From NCBI RefSeq assembly GCF_010731735.1, contig NZ_AP022588.1:2914001-2978000 (forward strand): a stretch of DNA of 64,000 bases. The letters are read 5' to 3'. The notes beneath the pieces are model-generated. The model saw only the letters and a list, made by a program, of their open reading frames with translations, did not search any database and was not told where the DNA came from. The DNA comes from Mycolicibacterium sediminis. GTDB lineage: Bacteria > Actinomycetota > Actinomycetes > Mycobacteriales > Mycobacteriaceae. Made by a program: the position numbers and the translations under genes. Below, one piece after another: positions 54,353-62,267 of this stretch; the first letter of the stretch is position 1; every line of letters begins with the position of its first letter.

Positions 54353-54787
54353 CTAGTCGGCCGGCGGGTGAGCGAGCGCCTCGAGCGTGCGACGGAGGTC
54401 GTCGATGCCCTCGTCGTCGAGTTGGCACGCCGACTTGATCTGGTCGGTGATGCCCCGAATCTCGGGTTCGAGCGCGCGGCCACGATCGGTCAGGTCGACG
54501 AACACCCGCCGTTCGTCGGCGGCATCCCTGGTCCGAGTGACCATTCCGAGGGCTTCGAGTCGCTTGACCAGCGGCGTGATGGTGCCCGTGTCCATGTCGA
54601 GGCGGGCGCCCAGAGCGCCCACCGGCAGCGGTGCGCCGTCCAGTAGCGCGAGGACGACGAGGTATTGCGGAAACGTCAGGCCGAGCGGTTCGAGGAACGG
54701 CTTGTGCTGACGAACCATCCGGTTGGCGGCGCCGTACAACGCGAACGACAGCTGCTGACCCAGATGACCGCGAGACGTCTGCGACAT
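54353..54787 (-). CDS. MarR-family regulator of OhrR type, without the peroxidatic cysteine
   Basis: 144 residues. The overall plan follows OhrR (FALYGAANRMVRQHKPFLEP, LGLTFPQYLVVLALLDG, MDTGTITPLVKRLEALG, winged DERRVFVDLTDRGR). Where OhrR has its peroxide-sensing cysteine (QLCF), this protein has QLSF. It therefore likely responds to something other than organic peroxide by that mechanism. It heads the cluster with the F420-reductase-like and LLM genes, and a CTAGC-AC-GCTAG palindrome lies upstream at 54833. Confidence 0.82.
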   Translation of the reverse strand: MSQTSRGHLGQQLSFALYGAANRMVRQHKPFLEPLGLTFPQYLVVLALLDGAPLPVGALGARLDMDTGTITPLVKRLEALGMVTRTRDAADERRVFVDLTDRGRALEPEIRGITDQIKSACQLDDEGIDDLRRTLEALAHPPAD

Positions 54788-54832
54788 GGTGCGCCCGCTT
54801 CCCTAGTGAACTATCGGCTTACGCTCAAGACA

Positions 54833-54844
54833 CTAGCACGCTAG
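54833..54844. promoter_or_regulatory. Palindrome upstream of the MarR gene, possible operator
   Basis: CTAGCACGCTAG has perfect 5-bp arms around two bases, about 45 bp from the MarR start and within the divergent gap to the gene at 54925. Candidate MarR site. Confidence 0.5.
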
Positions 54845-54924
54845 ATAAATCCCGCCACTGAGGTAGGGTTCGATCGCCGAGACGCGCTCGGTTCGGTGAT
54901 GGCGGACGGGGCGGTGATGCGGTC

Positions 54925-55635
54925 GTGAGTGCTCGGTTCGAGGTGCTCGACTGGTCCGAAACCCGGATGGGCGTCATCAGCCTGCGCAGACGGCTCGACC
55001 CGACCGTGAACGCCGACGTGTACGAGGTCAAGCTCGGTGACGAGTTCCTGATGTCCAGCTTGTTCACCGCGGCCGAGGTGGAACTGGCGCGCCTCGGGCT
55101 GGCGCAGGCGGTCGATGCCGACCTCGACGTCGTCGTCGGGGGACTGGGGTTGGGCTACACGGCGCAGGCGGCGCTCGAGGACACTCGCCTGCGCTCACTG
55201 CTGGTCGTCGAAGCCCTCGAGGAGGTCATCGGCTGGCACCGGCGCGCATTGCTGCCCGACACCGCCGAGCTGGCGTCGGACCCGCGTGTCCGACTACGCC
55301 AAGGCGACTTCTTCGAATTGGCCACCAGCACCGAGGGTTTCGACCCGGAGACGCCAGGGCGTCGTTTCGACGCAGTCCTCCTAGACATCGACCACACTCC
55401 GCGCCACGTCCTCGATCCGAGCCATGCCGGGTTCTACACCGCGTCCGGACTGAGGCGGCTCGCCCGCCACCTCAAGCCGGGCGGTGTCTTCGCGCTGTGG
55501 TCCGACGATCCGCCCGACGCCGACTTCGAGGCGGTCCTCGCCGGGGTCTTCGATCGATCCGAGGCGTCGGTCGTCCGATTCGCGAATCCGTTGACGGGCG
55601 GCCACTCGACGAACACGGTCTACGTCGCGAGGTGA
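54925..55635 (+). CDS. Spermidine-synthase-like methyltransferase-fold protein
   Basis: 236 residues from GTG 54925. The SAM-type glycine loop is VVVGGLGLGYTAQAAL, followed by LLVVEALEEVIGWHRRAL (acidic end of strand two) and the later FDAVLLDIDHTPRHVLD. This is the polyamine aminopropyltransferase / spermine-synthase-like fold that is widespread in actinobacteria, where many members are not true spermidine synthases. It lies alone, divergent from the MarR gene. Enzyme activity unknown. Confidence 0.7.
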   Translation: MSARFEVLDWSETRMGVISLRRRLDPTVNADVYEVKLGDEFLMSSLFTAAEVELARLGLAQAVDADLDVVVGGLGLGYTAQAALEDTRLRSLLVVEALEEVIGWHRRALLPDTAELASDPRVRLRQGDFFELATSTEGFDPETPGRRFDAVLLDIDHTPRHVLDPSHAGFYTASGLRRLARHLKPGGVFALWSDDPPDADFEAVLAGVFDRSEASVVRFANPLTGGHSTNTVYVAR

Positions 55636-55663
55636 CGGCAACCGCCGTCACCGGCGGCGTGCG

Positions 55664-55819
55664 CTACGAACCGCCGGCTTCGTTGGCGTCACCGGGGTGG
55701 GGCACGTTGTCGTCGTCGACGTAGGCCGCGTGCTCGGTGTCGACGCCGTCGTGGTCGCGGGGCCCCTCGTTGGGGCCGGCCGACTCGACCGCGTCTGCGG
55801 CGTCACTGGGCATGCTCAT
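55664..55819 (-). CDS. 51-residue acidic small protein
   Basis: A short frame from ATG 55819 with a strong GAGGAGG eight to ten bases upstream. The product begins MSMPSDAADAVESAGPNEGP and continues with Asp/His-rich residues (RDHDGVDTEHAAYVDDDN), ending NEAGGS at a TAG. It is acidic and probably disordered. No family recognised; the ribosome site and codon use support a real gene. Confidence 0.55.
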   Translation of the reverse strand: MSMPSDAADAVESAGPNEGPRDHDGVDTEHAAYVDDDNVPHPGDANEAGGS

Positions 55820-55946
55820 CGTCGTGTCCTCCTCGTCGACCCGCCGGGCTCATCCCGCCGGGTGTGCGTCGATGTGCGGATGCCCCGTCTTGGCCGTGCC
55901 GAACCGTCGAGCGGGATGTGTGTCTGCCGGGAGGCCCGGTGCCGGC

Positions 55947-56342
55947 TCAGTCCTGCTTCGGCGACGATTGGGCCGAGGTGAGGTAGCGGTCCAGCGTGTC
56001 CCGGCTGCCGGACAGGTGCCGGATGCGCTCGTCGAGCCGATCCCTCTCGTGGACAAGCGCTTCCAGGATCTCGGGGCACGGGTCGATGGTCGGCTCGCTG
56101 CCGTGCGCGCAGGGCAGGATCCGGCGAATGGTGTCTGTGGGGAGGCCTGCGTCGAGGAGGCCGCGGATCTGGGCCACCGTGGTCAGGGCGTCCGGGCGGT
56201 ATCGGCGGTACCCGTTGTCGGCGCGGATGGGGTCCAGCAACCCCTGCTGCTCGTAGTAGCGCAGCATCCGCGGAGAGGCGCCCGACCGCTGCGACAGCTC
56301 GCCGATGGAGATGGCCGCGGCCGCTGGGGTTGACCTTGACAT
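55947..56342 (-). CDS. MerR-family transcriptional regulator
   Basis: 131 residues. The MerR HTH is plain (ISIGELSQRSGASPRMLRYY, then the wing NGYRRYRPDALTTVAQIRGL). The C-terminal effector helix has two cysteines (PCAHGSEPTIDPCPE) that might bind a metal or form a disulfide, but the spacing is not a known metal-sensor signature. It is divergent from the LLM gene at 56434, with about 90 bp between starts, so may control it. Confidence 0.88.
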   Translation of the reverse strand: MSRSTPAAAAISIGELSQRSGASPRMLRYYEQQGLLDPIRADNGYRRYRPDALTTVAQIRGLLDAGLPTDTIRRILPCAHGSEPTIDPCPEILEALVHERDRLDERIRHLSGSRDTLDRYLTSAQSSPKQD

Positions 56343-56433
56343 AGATGTCAGACTTTAGCATTCGCGGCATGGAGAAGAATTGGTCCAGCCCGCCCACCTT
56401 GCGCCCATTCGCCGCGAACGGCCGTGGCACGGC

Positions 56434-57258
56434 ATGAAGCTGAGCGTCGCGTTGTCCAACGACGAGAGCGCCATCGGCCCCGAGTCGATCGTCGGGCAAG
56501 CGCGCCTGGCGGAGGAACTCGGATACGCCGGGGTGTGGGTGCCCGATCATCTTCTGCCGCCCGAGCCGTACGGCGACGTCTACGGGGGCGTGTACGAGGC
56601 GCTGATGCTGCTGTCCCATATTGCCGCGGTGACGAGCCGGGTCACGCTGGGGACGACGGTGATCATCGCGCCGCTGCGGGAGCCGGTCCTGCTCGCCAAG
56701 CAGCTCGCCACGCTGGAGCGTCTGGCACCCGGACGGGTTGTGTTCGGTGTCGGCGTCGGGTGGGACGCGAGCGAGTTCGACGCGGTCGGTGTTCCGTTCT
56801 CTCAGCGGGGCGCCCGCACCGACGAGACGATCGACCTCGTTCGAACGCTGCACCGAGGTGAGACGCCACGGGAGAACCAGTTCTTCGGGTCGGCCGCCGG
56901 TGTCTTCGAGCCGCGTCCCACGGCGCCGCTTCCCATCATGGTCGGTGGTATGACCGGACCCGCGTTCCGAAGGGCTGCGCGCGTCGCCGACCGCTGGCAA
57001 GCGTTCGGACTGAGTCCGCAGGAGTTCCGTACCCGGCGCGAGGACTTGGATCGGTTGTCGGCGCCGCGACGGATCTCGGCGGGCATCATGCTCTCCCGGG
57101 AGGACAGCGCTAGGAGCGTCGCGGATCTCGTCGACTTCCTGCACGACTACGAGGAAGCGGGGGCCGACGAGGTGACGATCCACTTCGGGCCCAGCGCCCA
57201 GACGTCCGCGCCCATGACCGAACTCGTGGATCGCTGGGGTGCCCGTCACTCGGCGTGA
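56434..57258 (+). CDS. LLM-class (F420-dependent-type) oxidoreductase
   Basis: 274 residues from ATG 56434 (MKLSVALSNDESAIGPESIV). TIM-barrel landmarks: AEELGYAGVWVPDHLL, HIAAVTSRVTLGTTVIIAP, GRVVFGVGVGWDASEFDAVG and GADEVTIHFGP. F420 or FMN binding is expected from family. It is a second LLM protein, not closely similar to the one at 52659. The divergent MerR gene may regulate it. Its substrate is not visible. Confidence 0.85.
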   Translation: MKLSVALSNDESAIGPESIVGQARLAEELGYAGVWVPDHLLPPEPYGDVYGGVYEALMLLSHIAAVTSRVTLGTTVIIAPLREPVLLAKQLATLERLAPGRVVFGVGVGWDASEFDAVGVPFSQRGARTDETIDLVRTLHRGETPRENQFFGSAAGVFEPRPTAPLPIMVGGMTGPAFRRAARVADRWQAFGLSPQEFRTRREDLDRLSAPRRISAGIMLSREDSARSVADLVDFLHDYEEAGADEVTIHFGPSAQTSAPMTELVDRWGARHSA

Positions 57259-57264
57259 ACCGAC

Positions 57265-58776
57265 CTAGCTCCCGTACAGATGAAGCGCGCGTGCGGCTTC
57301 CGTGGCGACGTGTCCGCTCAGGGATGCGATGGGTGGACCGCCGCGCTGATGGATGACGTTCGCGAGGACGACGACGTAGGTGTCCGATCCCGGATCCATC
57401 CACAGCGTGACACCCGTGAACCCCGTGTGGCCGAAGCTGCCCACGGGGAAGATGGCGCCGCGCGGTCTGGAGTGCGGGGTGTCGATGTCCCAGCCGAAAC
57501 CGCGCAGGTCCTGTCCCGGGATGGCCGGGTAGTCCGCGGCCAGCAGGGGATCGGTGGCGTTCGAGGCGCTTTCGGTCGCTTCGTTCGCCGCCTGCACCTG
57601 ATCGGCATCGTGCCCCGGTTGCTGCGGGGTCGTCATCGTCTGTGCGCCGGCCTGAGTCAGCGGAAAGGTGGTCGGGCGGTTGGCGAGTCGATCGAGGAGC
57701 GCCTGCGCGAAGATGCCCACGTCGTGCACGGTCGTGAACACACCGGCGCTTCCGGCTACCCCGCCCATCCGGCGTGCCGTCGGGTCGTGCACGGTGCCCC
57801 GCAGCGGGTTGCCGAAATCTGGGTTGATGCCGGGAGTGTCCTCGTCGATGGCGGTCGGTGCGATGCGCGCGAGGAGGTCGGTGCTCCAGGATCCGTCCGG
57901 GCAACCGTCTGCTGCCGGCCCTCGCGGATCGAGTGCGATCGCGGTTCCCCGTAGCCGGTGTGGGCCGCATGCCTTGGTGGCGGGGAGGTAGTGGGTGTCC
58001 GCCATTCCCAGCGGTTCGAAGACCTCGCGCTGCACGTAGACGTCTTCCGGCTCGCCGGTGATCTTCTCCAGCAGCGCGCCGAGGATGATGAAGTTGATGT
58101 CGGAGTAGTGGAAGCCCTCGCCGGGTTCGAACACCACCCACGCGCCGAGCGCGCGGCGGACGCCATCGTCCTTGTCCGCCTTCGTCAAACCCCAGGGACC
58201 GTCGAGGCTGAGATCTCCGGCGATGCCCGAGGTGTGAGTGAGCAACATGCGCAGCGTCACCCGGGCTCGCCGCGGATCACCGGTCGGGTTGAAGTCGGGG
58301 AAGTACGCCTGCACCGGTTCGTCGACACGCACCCTGCCCTGCTCGACCAACTGCATGATCGCCGTCGTGGTGGCGAGGCTCTTCGTCAGCGAGGCGATGT
58401 CGAAGATGGTGTCCTCGGTCATCGGCTCCGCGGGGGCGGGCGCGCCGTCGAGACCCGGCTCGCCGCCGAGCTTGCGCGATCCGAACGCCTGCCGAAAGAC
58501 GACCTTGTCCGCGTGTCCGACCTGCACCACCGCACCGGGCAGTCGGCCGGCCGCGATCGCCGCGTCGACGAGACGTGACACGGGGGAGAAGTCGCCCGTG
58601 GGTGTCACCTCGGCGACGGTCGGCACCGGCGCCGCGCTCGTCGACGAGGTCGTCGTCGACGTCCCAGAGGCCAGGGGAAGCGGCGCGGGCCGCCCGCACG
58701 CCATCGCAGTGGCGAGCATGCACAGGGCGACGCCCACGGCTCGGAGCCGGGCGACGCGACTGCGGGACGTCCTCAC
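57265..58776 (-). CDS. Beta-lactamase-fold serine hydrolase, probable lipoprotein
   Basis: 503 residues. The signal (AVGVALCMLATAMACGRPAP) ends at a cysteine suited to lipid attachment, although the residue three before it is Ala and not the usual Leu, followed by a Ser/Thr/Pro-rich linker. The catalytic SxxK is in FDIASLTKSLATTT, the second motif is YSDIN (FHYSDINF), and a late GHTGFTG corresponds to the KTG box. Such proteins cleave esters or D-Ala peptides at the cell surface; they are usually poor beta-lactamases. It is convergent with the LLM gene, 7 bp apart. Confidence 0.85.
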   Translation of the reverse strand: MRTSRSRVARLRAVGVALCMLATAMACGRPAPLPLASGTSTTTSSTSAAPVPTVAEVTPTGDFSPVSRLVDAAIAAGRLPGAVVQVGHADKVVFRQAFGSRKLGGEPGLDGAPAPAEPMTEDTIFDIASLTKSLATTTAIMQLVEQGRVRVDEPVQAYFPDFNPTGDPRRARVTLRMLLTHTSGIAGDLSLDGPWGLTKADKDDGVRRALGAWVVFEPGEGFHYSDINFIILGALLEKITGEPEDVYVQREVFEPLGMADTHYLPATKACGPHRLRGTAIALDPRGPAADGCPDGSWSTDLLARIAPTAIDEDTPGINPDFGNPLRGTVHDPTARRMGGVAGSAGVFTTVHDVGIFAQALLDRLANRPTTFPLTQAGAQTMTTPQQPGHDADQVQAANEATESASNATDPLLAADYPAIPGQDLRGFGWDIDTPHSRPRGAIFPVGSFGHTGFTGVTLWMDPGSDTYVVVLANVIHQRGGPPIASLSGHVATEAARALHLYGS

Positions 58777-58810
58777 CGAACCGACCGTAGTCGGGTGAGG
58801 CAGCGAGCAG

Positions 58811-60064
58811 CTAGTTGTCGCTTGTCGGTGGTGGTTCGAAGGGTGTGTACCACCACCATTGGGCTCGTTCGCCGAGCGGTCCCGGACACGGTGGGACGTC
58901 CGGTGGTGGGGTGGTGGGTGGTCGGGCCAGTGATGCGCCGGTCATCGCTTCGCCGGTCGCGTCAATGACGACGAGGTGCTCGGCGGGTCCGGTGAGGGTG
59001 ATGCCGCCGCTGTGGTGCAGCCGGTGGTGAAAGGGGCACAGCAGTACCAGGTTCGATGGTTCGGTGGGGCCGCCGTCCTCCCAGTGGACGAGGTGGTGGG
59101 CGTGCAGGCCTCGGGTGGCGCCGCAGCCGGGGACCACGCAGCCCCGGTCGCGGTGCTCGAGAACCCGGCGTAGCCGTCGGCTGACGGTGCGGGTGGTCCG
59201 TCCGGCGCCGATGGGCTGGCCGTGGCGTTGAAACCAGACTTCGCAGGTGGCGTCGCAGAGCAGTTCGCGGCGCTCGTCGTCACTGAGCAGCGGGCCCAGG
59301 TGTAGTGCGGCGGCGGGCTTGTCGACGTCGACGTGGACGACGACGGTGGTGCGTTGTCCGTGCGGGCGGCGTGCGACGTCGGTGTCCCAGCCTGCCTCGA
59401 CGAGGGACATGAACGCATCGATGGTGGTCGGCATCGGTGGAGCCTGATCGCCCGTCCGGGGGTTGTTCTCGCGGTCGCGCTTCCAGTCGGTGATCAGGGC
59501 ATCGAGGTGGGATTGCACGCCCGCCTCGAATTTTGCGGCGTCGAGGCGGGGCAGTCGGATCTTCCAGGTGACGTGGTCCTCGCCGGGGATGTCGGTCTTG
59601 ACGAACGCCGGTGGTGGTTCGGGCTTCGGTCCCGGGTCGGGTCGGGGTTCGAGCTTGACCGCGGTGCGCAGTTGGGTGACGGTGGCGACGGCGGCGAGGT
59701 CGGCGTAGTGGTCGTCGGAGCCGTCGGCGGCGCGTTCGGCGATGACGCCGACCTGGTCGAGGGACAGCCGGCCCTCGCGCAGTCCTGCCATGCAGCGGGG
59801 GAACTCCTCGACACGCTGGGCGATGGCGACGACGGTGTCGGCGTTGCGGGGGGCGATGCCGGTCTTCCAGGCGACGAGGGCGGAGATGGAGCGGCAGCCG
59901 GTGGCGCCCCAGAGGTGGTCGCCGTCGATCTCGGCGATGATGTCGACGATGCGTCCGTCGATGGCGTTGCGCTGCCCGGTCAGCTCGGACAACTCGCCGA
60001 ACAACGCGTCCAGATGCTCGGCCGGTGAGGCCGTCGAGACCAAAGGCGTTGCCGTGCTGGACAT
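58811..60064 (-). CDS. DUF222/HNH endonuclease-type protein (13E12-repeat-like)
   Basis: 417 residues from ATG 60064. The N-terminal DUF222 helices (LTGQRNAIDGRIVDIIAEID, GCRSISALVAWKTGIAPRNA) are followed by the C-terminal HNH nuclease with zinc cysteines (RDRGCVVPGCGATRG, HAHHLVHWEDGGPTEPSNLV, LLCPFHHRLHH). This is the multi-copy mycobacterial 13E12-type family. The HNH core looks intact, so nicking activity is possible, but its biological role is not established. It lies next to the topoisomerase genes without sharing an operon structure that I can prove. Confidence 0.9.
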   Translation of the reverse strand: MSSTATPLVSTASPAEHLDALFGELSELTGQRNAIDGRIVDIIAEIDGDHLWGATGCRSISALVAWKTGIAPRNADTVVAIAQRVEEFPRCMAGLREGRLSLDQVGVIAERAADGSDDHYADLAAVATVTQLRTAVKLEPRPDPGPKPEPPPAFVKTDIPGEDHVTWKIRLPRLDAAKFEAGVQSHLDALITDWKRDRENNPRTGDQAPPMPTTIDAFMSLVEAGWDTDVARRPHGQRTTVVVHVDVDKPAAALHLGPLLSDDERRELLCDATCEVWFQRHGQPIGAGRTTRTVSRRLRRVLEHRDRGCVVPGCGATRGLHAHHLVHWEDGGPTEPSNLVLLCPFHHRLHHSGGITLTGPAEHLVVIDATGEAMTGASLARPPTTPPPDVPPCPGPLGERAQWWWYTPFEPPPTSDN

Positions 60065-60119
60065 GAACCAATTATCGCAGAGGGGTCCGACAACCACATT
60101 CGATCGGAGATCGGGGGAA

Positions 60120-62258
60120 TCACCCGGCCGGCGTCACGTCCGCCCCGGAGCCCTTGATCGACGCCTTGGCGCGCTTCTCTGCCCGAACGGCGCGGGTACC
60201 TCGCACGAACCCGGTCGCCGAGACTGCGGCCGCCATCAGTGCCGTCTCGCCGCCGATGAACGGGTGAAAGCCGACGCCCGCGCCGCCACGGCCCTTCACC
60301 GGGATGTCGGCGACCTCGGTGACCTTCCAGCCCTTCTCGGAGACCGACAGGATGGCTTCGCCGTTCCCACACGTGAGCGGTAGGGCCGCGATGACCTCGT
60401 CGCCGTCGGCCGCCAACTTCACGCCCGCCACGCCGTTGCCTGCGGCACCCTGCGGATTGACGGCCGCGGGGTCGATGCGCAACACCTTCCCACGCCGGGT
60501 CACCAGCGCCAGGTGGGAGCCCGGCGCGAGGACCCCGGACCGCAGCAGACCGGTGATGTCGGGGGCGACCGGGATGTCGCGGATCTTGTACGGGAGGCCG
60601 CCGCCGTTGGTGAACTTCACCCGGCCGTCGGTCCACACCGCCCAGCCCAGGCCGGCGGTCAGCAGCTCGCCGTGGCTGTCGGAGAACACGCCCCGGTCGT
60701 CGAGACGCCACGCGGCGTTGACCTTTCGTTCGCGGGCGCCGTCCTCGTCGCTGCTCGACACGGTCGGCGTGGCCTCGGAGTCCAGCACGGTGCGACGGTC
60801 GAACTCGGGCCCCTTGAACAGCTTCGCGGTCTCGACCAGTTCGTCGTCGATCACCGAACGACGCGCCTCGGGGTTGGACACCAGCTCGGTGAGTTCGAGG
60901 AACTCCGCGTCTAGCTTCTCCGCCTCGGCCTGCAGCTCGATGACGTCGAGTCGGGTCAAGCGCCGGAGTTGCAGCGCCAGAACGTAATCGGCTTGTACGG
61001 CGTCGATGGTGAAGCGGTCCTGCAGTCCCTGGCGGGCCTCGTCGACCGTGTCGGATCCGCGGATCACCGCCACCGCGGCGTCGATGTCGAGGTGGATCGT
61101 CATGAGGCCGGCGACCAGATGGCGACGCGCCGTGACCTTCTCCAGCCGATGCTCGCTGCGGCGCAGCACCACCGAGTCACGCAGATGCAGGAACGCCGAG
61201 ATCAGTTCGCGCACCGACCACCAGCGCGGCACCCGGTCCTCGTCGAGCGCGACCAGGCTGGCGGCGAACGAGGACTCCAGCGGCGTGAGGGCGAGCAGCT
61301 GGTCACGGATCTGCTCGGCGCTGTGACCGCGCTTGGCGGTCACCACGATGCGCAGGCCGTTGCGCCGGTCGGTCAGGTCCGACATGTCGGCGACGCCGGA
61401 CAGTTCGCCGGACTCGACCAGCGCCCGGATCCGTTCCTGCACGGTGTTGCTCGCCACTCCGGGTGGCAGCTCGGTGACGATGACGTTCTTGCCGTCGACC
61501 GAGACGGTGCCGCGCACGGTGAACAGCCCCCGGCCGGTGGTGATGTACTCGCGGAGCCCGGCCGTGCCGACCACGGTGGCGCCGCATCCCCAGTCGGGGC
61601 CGGGGATGAGCTTCACCAACCGGTCGTCGGTCATGTTCGGCGTCTTCAGCAGCGCCCGGCAGGCGGCCATGATCTCGCGCGGGTTGTGCGCGGGCACCTT
61701 GGTGGCCCACCCCTCGGCGATGCCGACGGCGCCGTTGCACAGCAGCACGGGCCACCGTGCGGGCAGCACCGTCGGTTCGACCCACTCACCGTCGAAGGTC
61801 GAGACCATCGGCACGGCATGGTCTTCGAGTTCGGCGGTCAGCGCGGCGCCCGGTGCAGACAGTCGCATCTCGGTGTAGCGGTCGGCGGCGGGGATGTCGC
61901 CCTGGATGCGGGGAAAGGCGCCCTGTCCGTCGATGACCTTGACGCGCTGGAACTCGGCGGCCATCAGCGCGGCCGCCCCGTACATCGATGCTCCGCCGTG
62001 GGGGTGCAGGTTGCCGGTGACGGCCGAGCACACCTTGGACGACTTCTGCGGCTTGTTGCCGGGCAGCAGCCGGGACTCGTGCATCTGGTACAGCAGTCGG
62101 CGCTGCCCGGGCTTGAGGCCGTCGAAGGCAGACGGGATGGCGCGGTCGCTGACGCTGTAGAGCGCGAACGTCAGCTGGTAGTGGTTCCAGTAGTCGTCGG
62201 CGCTCTGGTCGAGAACCAGATCCGGGTTCTGGTCGGGAACGTCGAGGGTGGCGGTCAT
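60120..62258 (-). CDS. topoM: Atypical type II topoisomerase subunit A (TopoM-like)
   Basis: 712 residues from ATG 62258, preceded by AGGAGAA. It is a GyrA/ParC-like protein: the DNA-cleavage domain has the winged-helix VTGNLHPHGGASMYGAA and the catalytic tyrosine in AADRYTEMRLS; DGLKPGQRRLLYQM is the start signature. The tower and coiled-coil follow (LQLRRLTRLDVIELQAEAEK). The C-terminal part has a shorter, divergent beta-pinwheel-like region without the GyrA box. Together with the upstream GyrB-like gene it fits the TopoN-TopoM pair described in M. smegmatis as an atypical type II enzyme. It lies 9 bp downstream of the B gene, so they form one operon. Confidence 0.85.
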   Translation of the reverse strand: MTATLDVPDQNPDLVLDQSADDYWNHYQLTFALYSVSDRAIPSAFDGLKPGQRRLLYQMHESRLLPGNKPQKSSKVCSAVTGNLHPHGGASMYGAAALMAAEFQRVKVIDGQGAFPRIQGDIPAADRYTEMRLSAPGAALTAELEDHAVPMVSTFDGEWVEPTVLPARWPVLLCNGAVGIAEGWATKVPAHNPREIMAACRALLKTPNMTDDRLVKLIPGPDWGCGATVVGTAGLREYITTGRGLFTVRGTVSVDGKNVIVTELPPGVASNTVQERIRALVESGELSGVADMSDLTDRRNGLRIVVTAKRGHSAEQIRDQLLALTPLESSFAASLVALDEDRVPRWWSVRELISAFLHLRDSVVLRRSEHRLEKVTARRHLVAGLMTIHLDIDAAVAVIRGSDTVDEARQGLQDRFTIDAVQADYVLALQLRRLTRLDVIELQAEAEKLDAEFLELTELVSNPEARRSVIDDELVETAKLFKGPEFDRRTVLDSEATPTVSSSDEDGARERKVNAAWRLDDRGVFSDSHGELLTAGLGWAVWTDGRVKFTNGGGLPYKIRDIPVAPDITGLLRSGVLAPGSHLALVTRRGKVLRIDPAAVNPQGAAGNGVAGVKLAADGDEVIAALPLTCGNGEAILSVSEKGWKVTEVADIPVKGRGGAGVGFHPFIGGETALMAAAVSATGFVRGTRAVRAEKRAKASIKGSGADVTPAG

Positions 62259-62267
62259 GCCGTTCTC

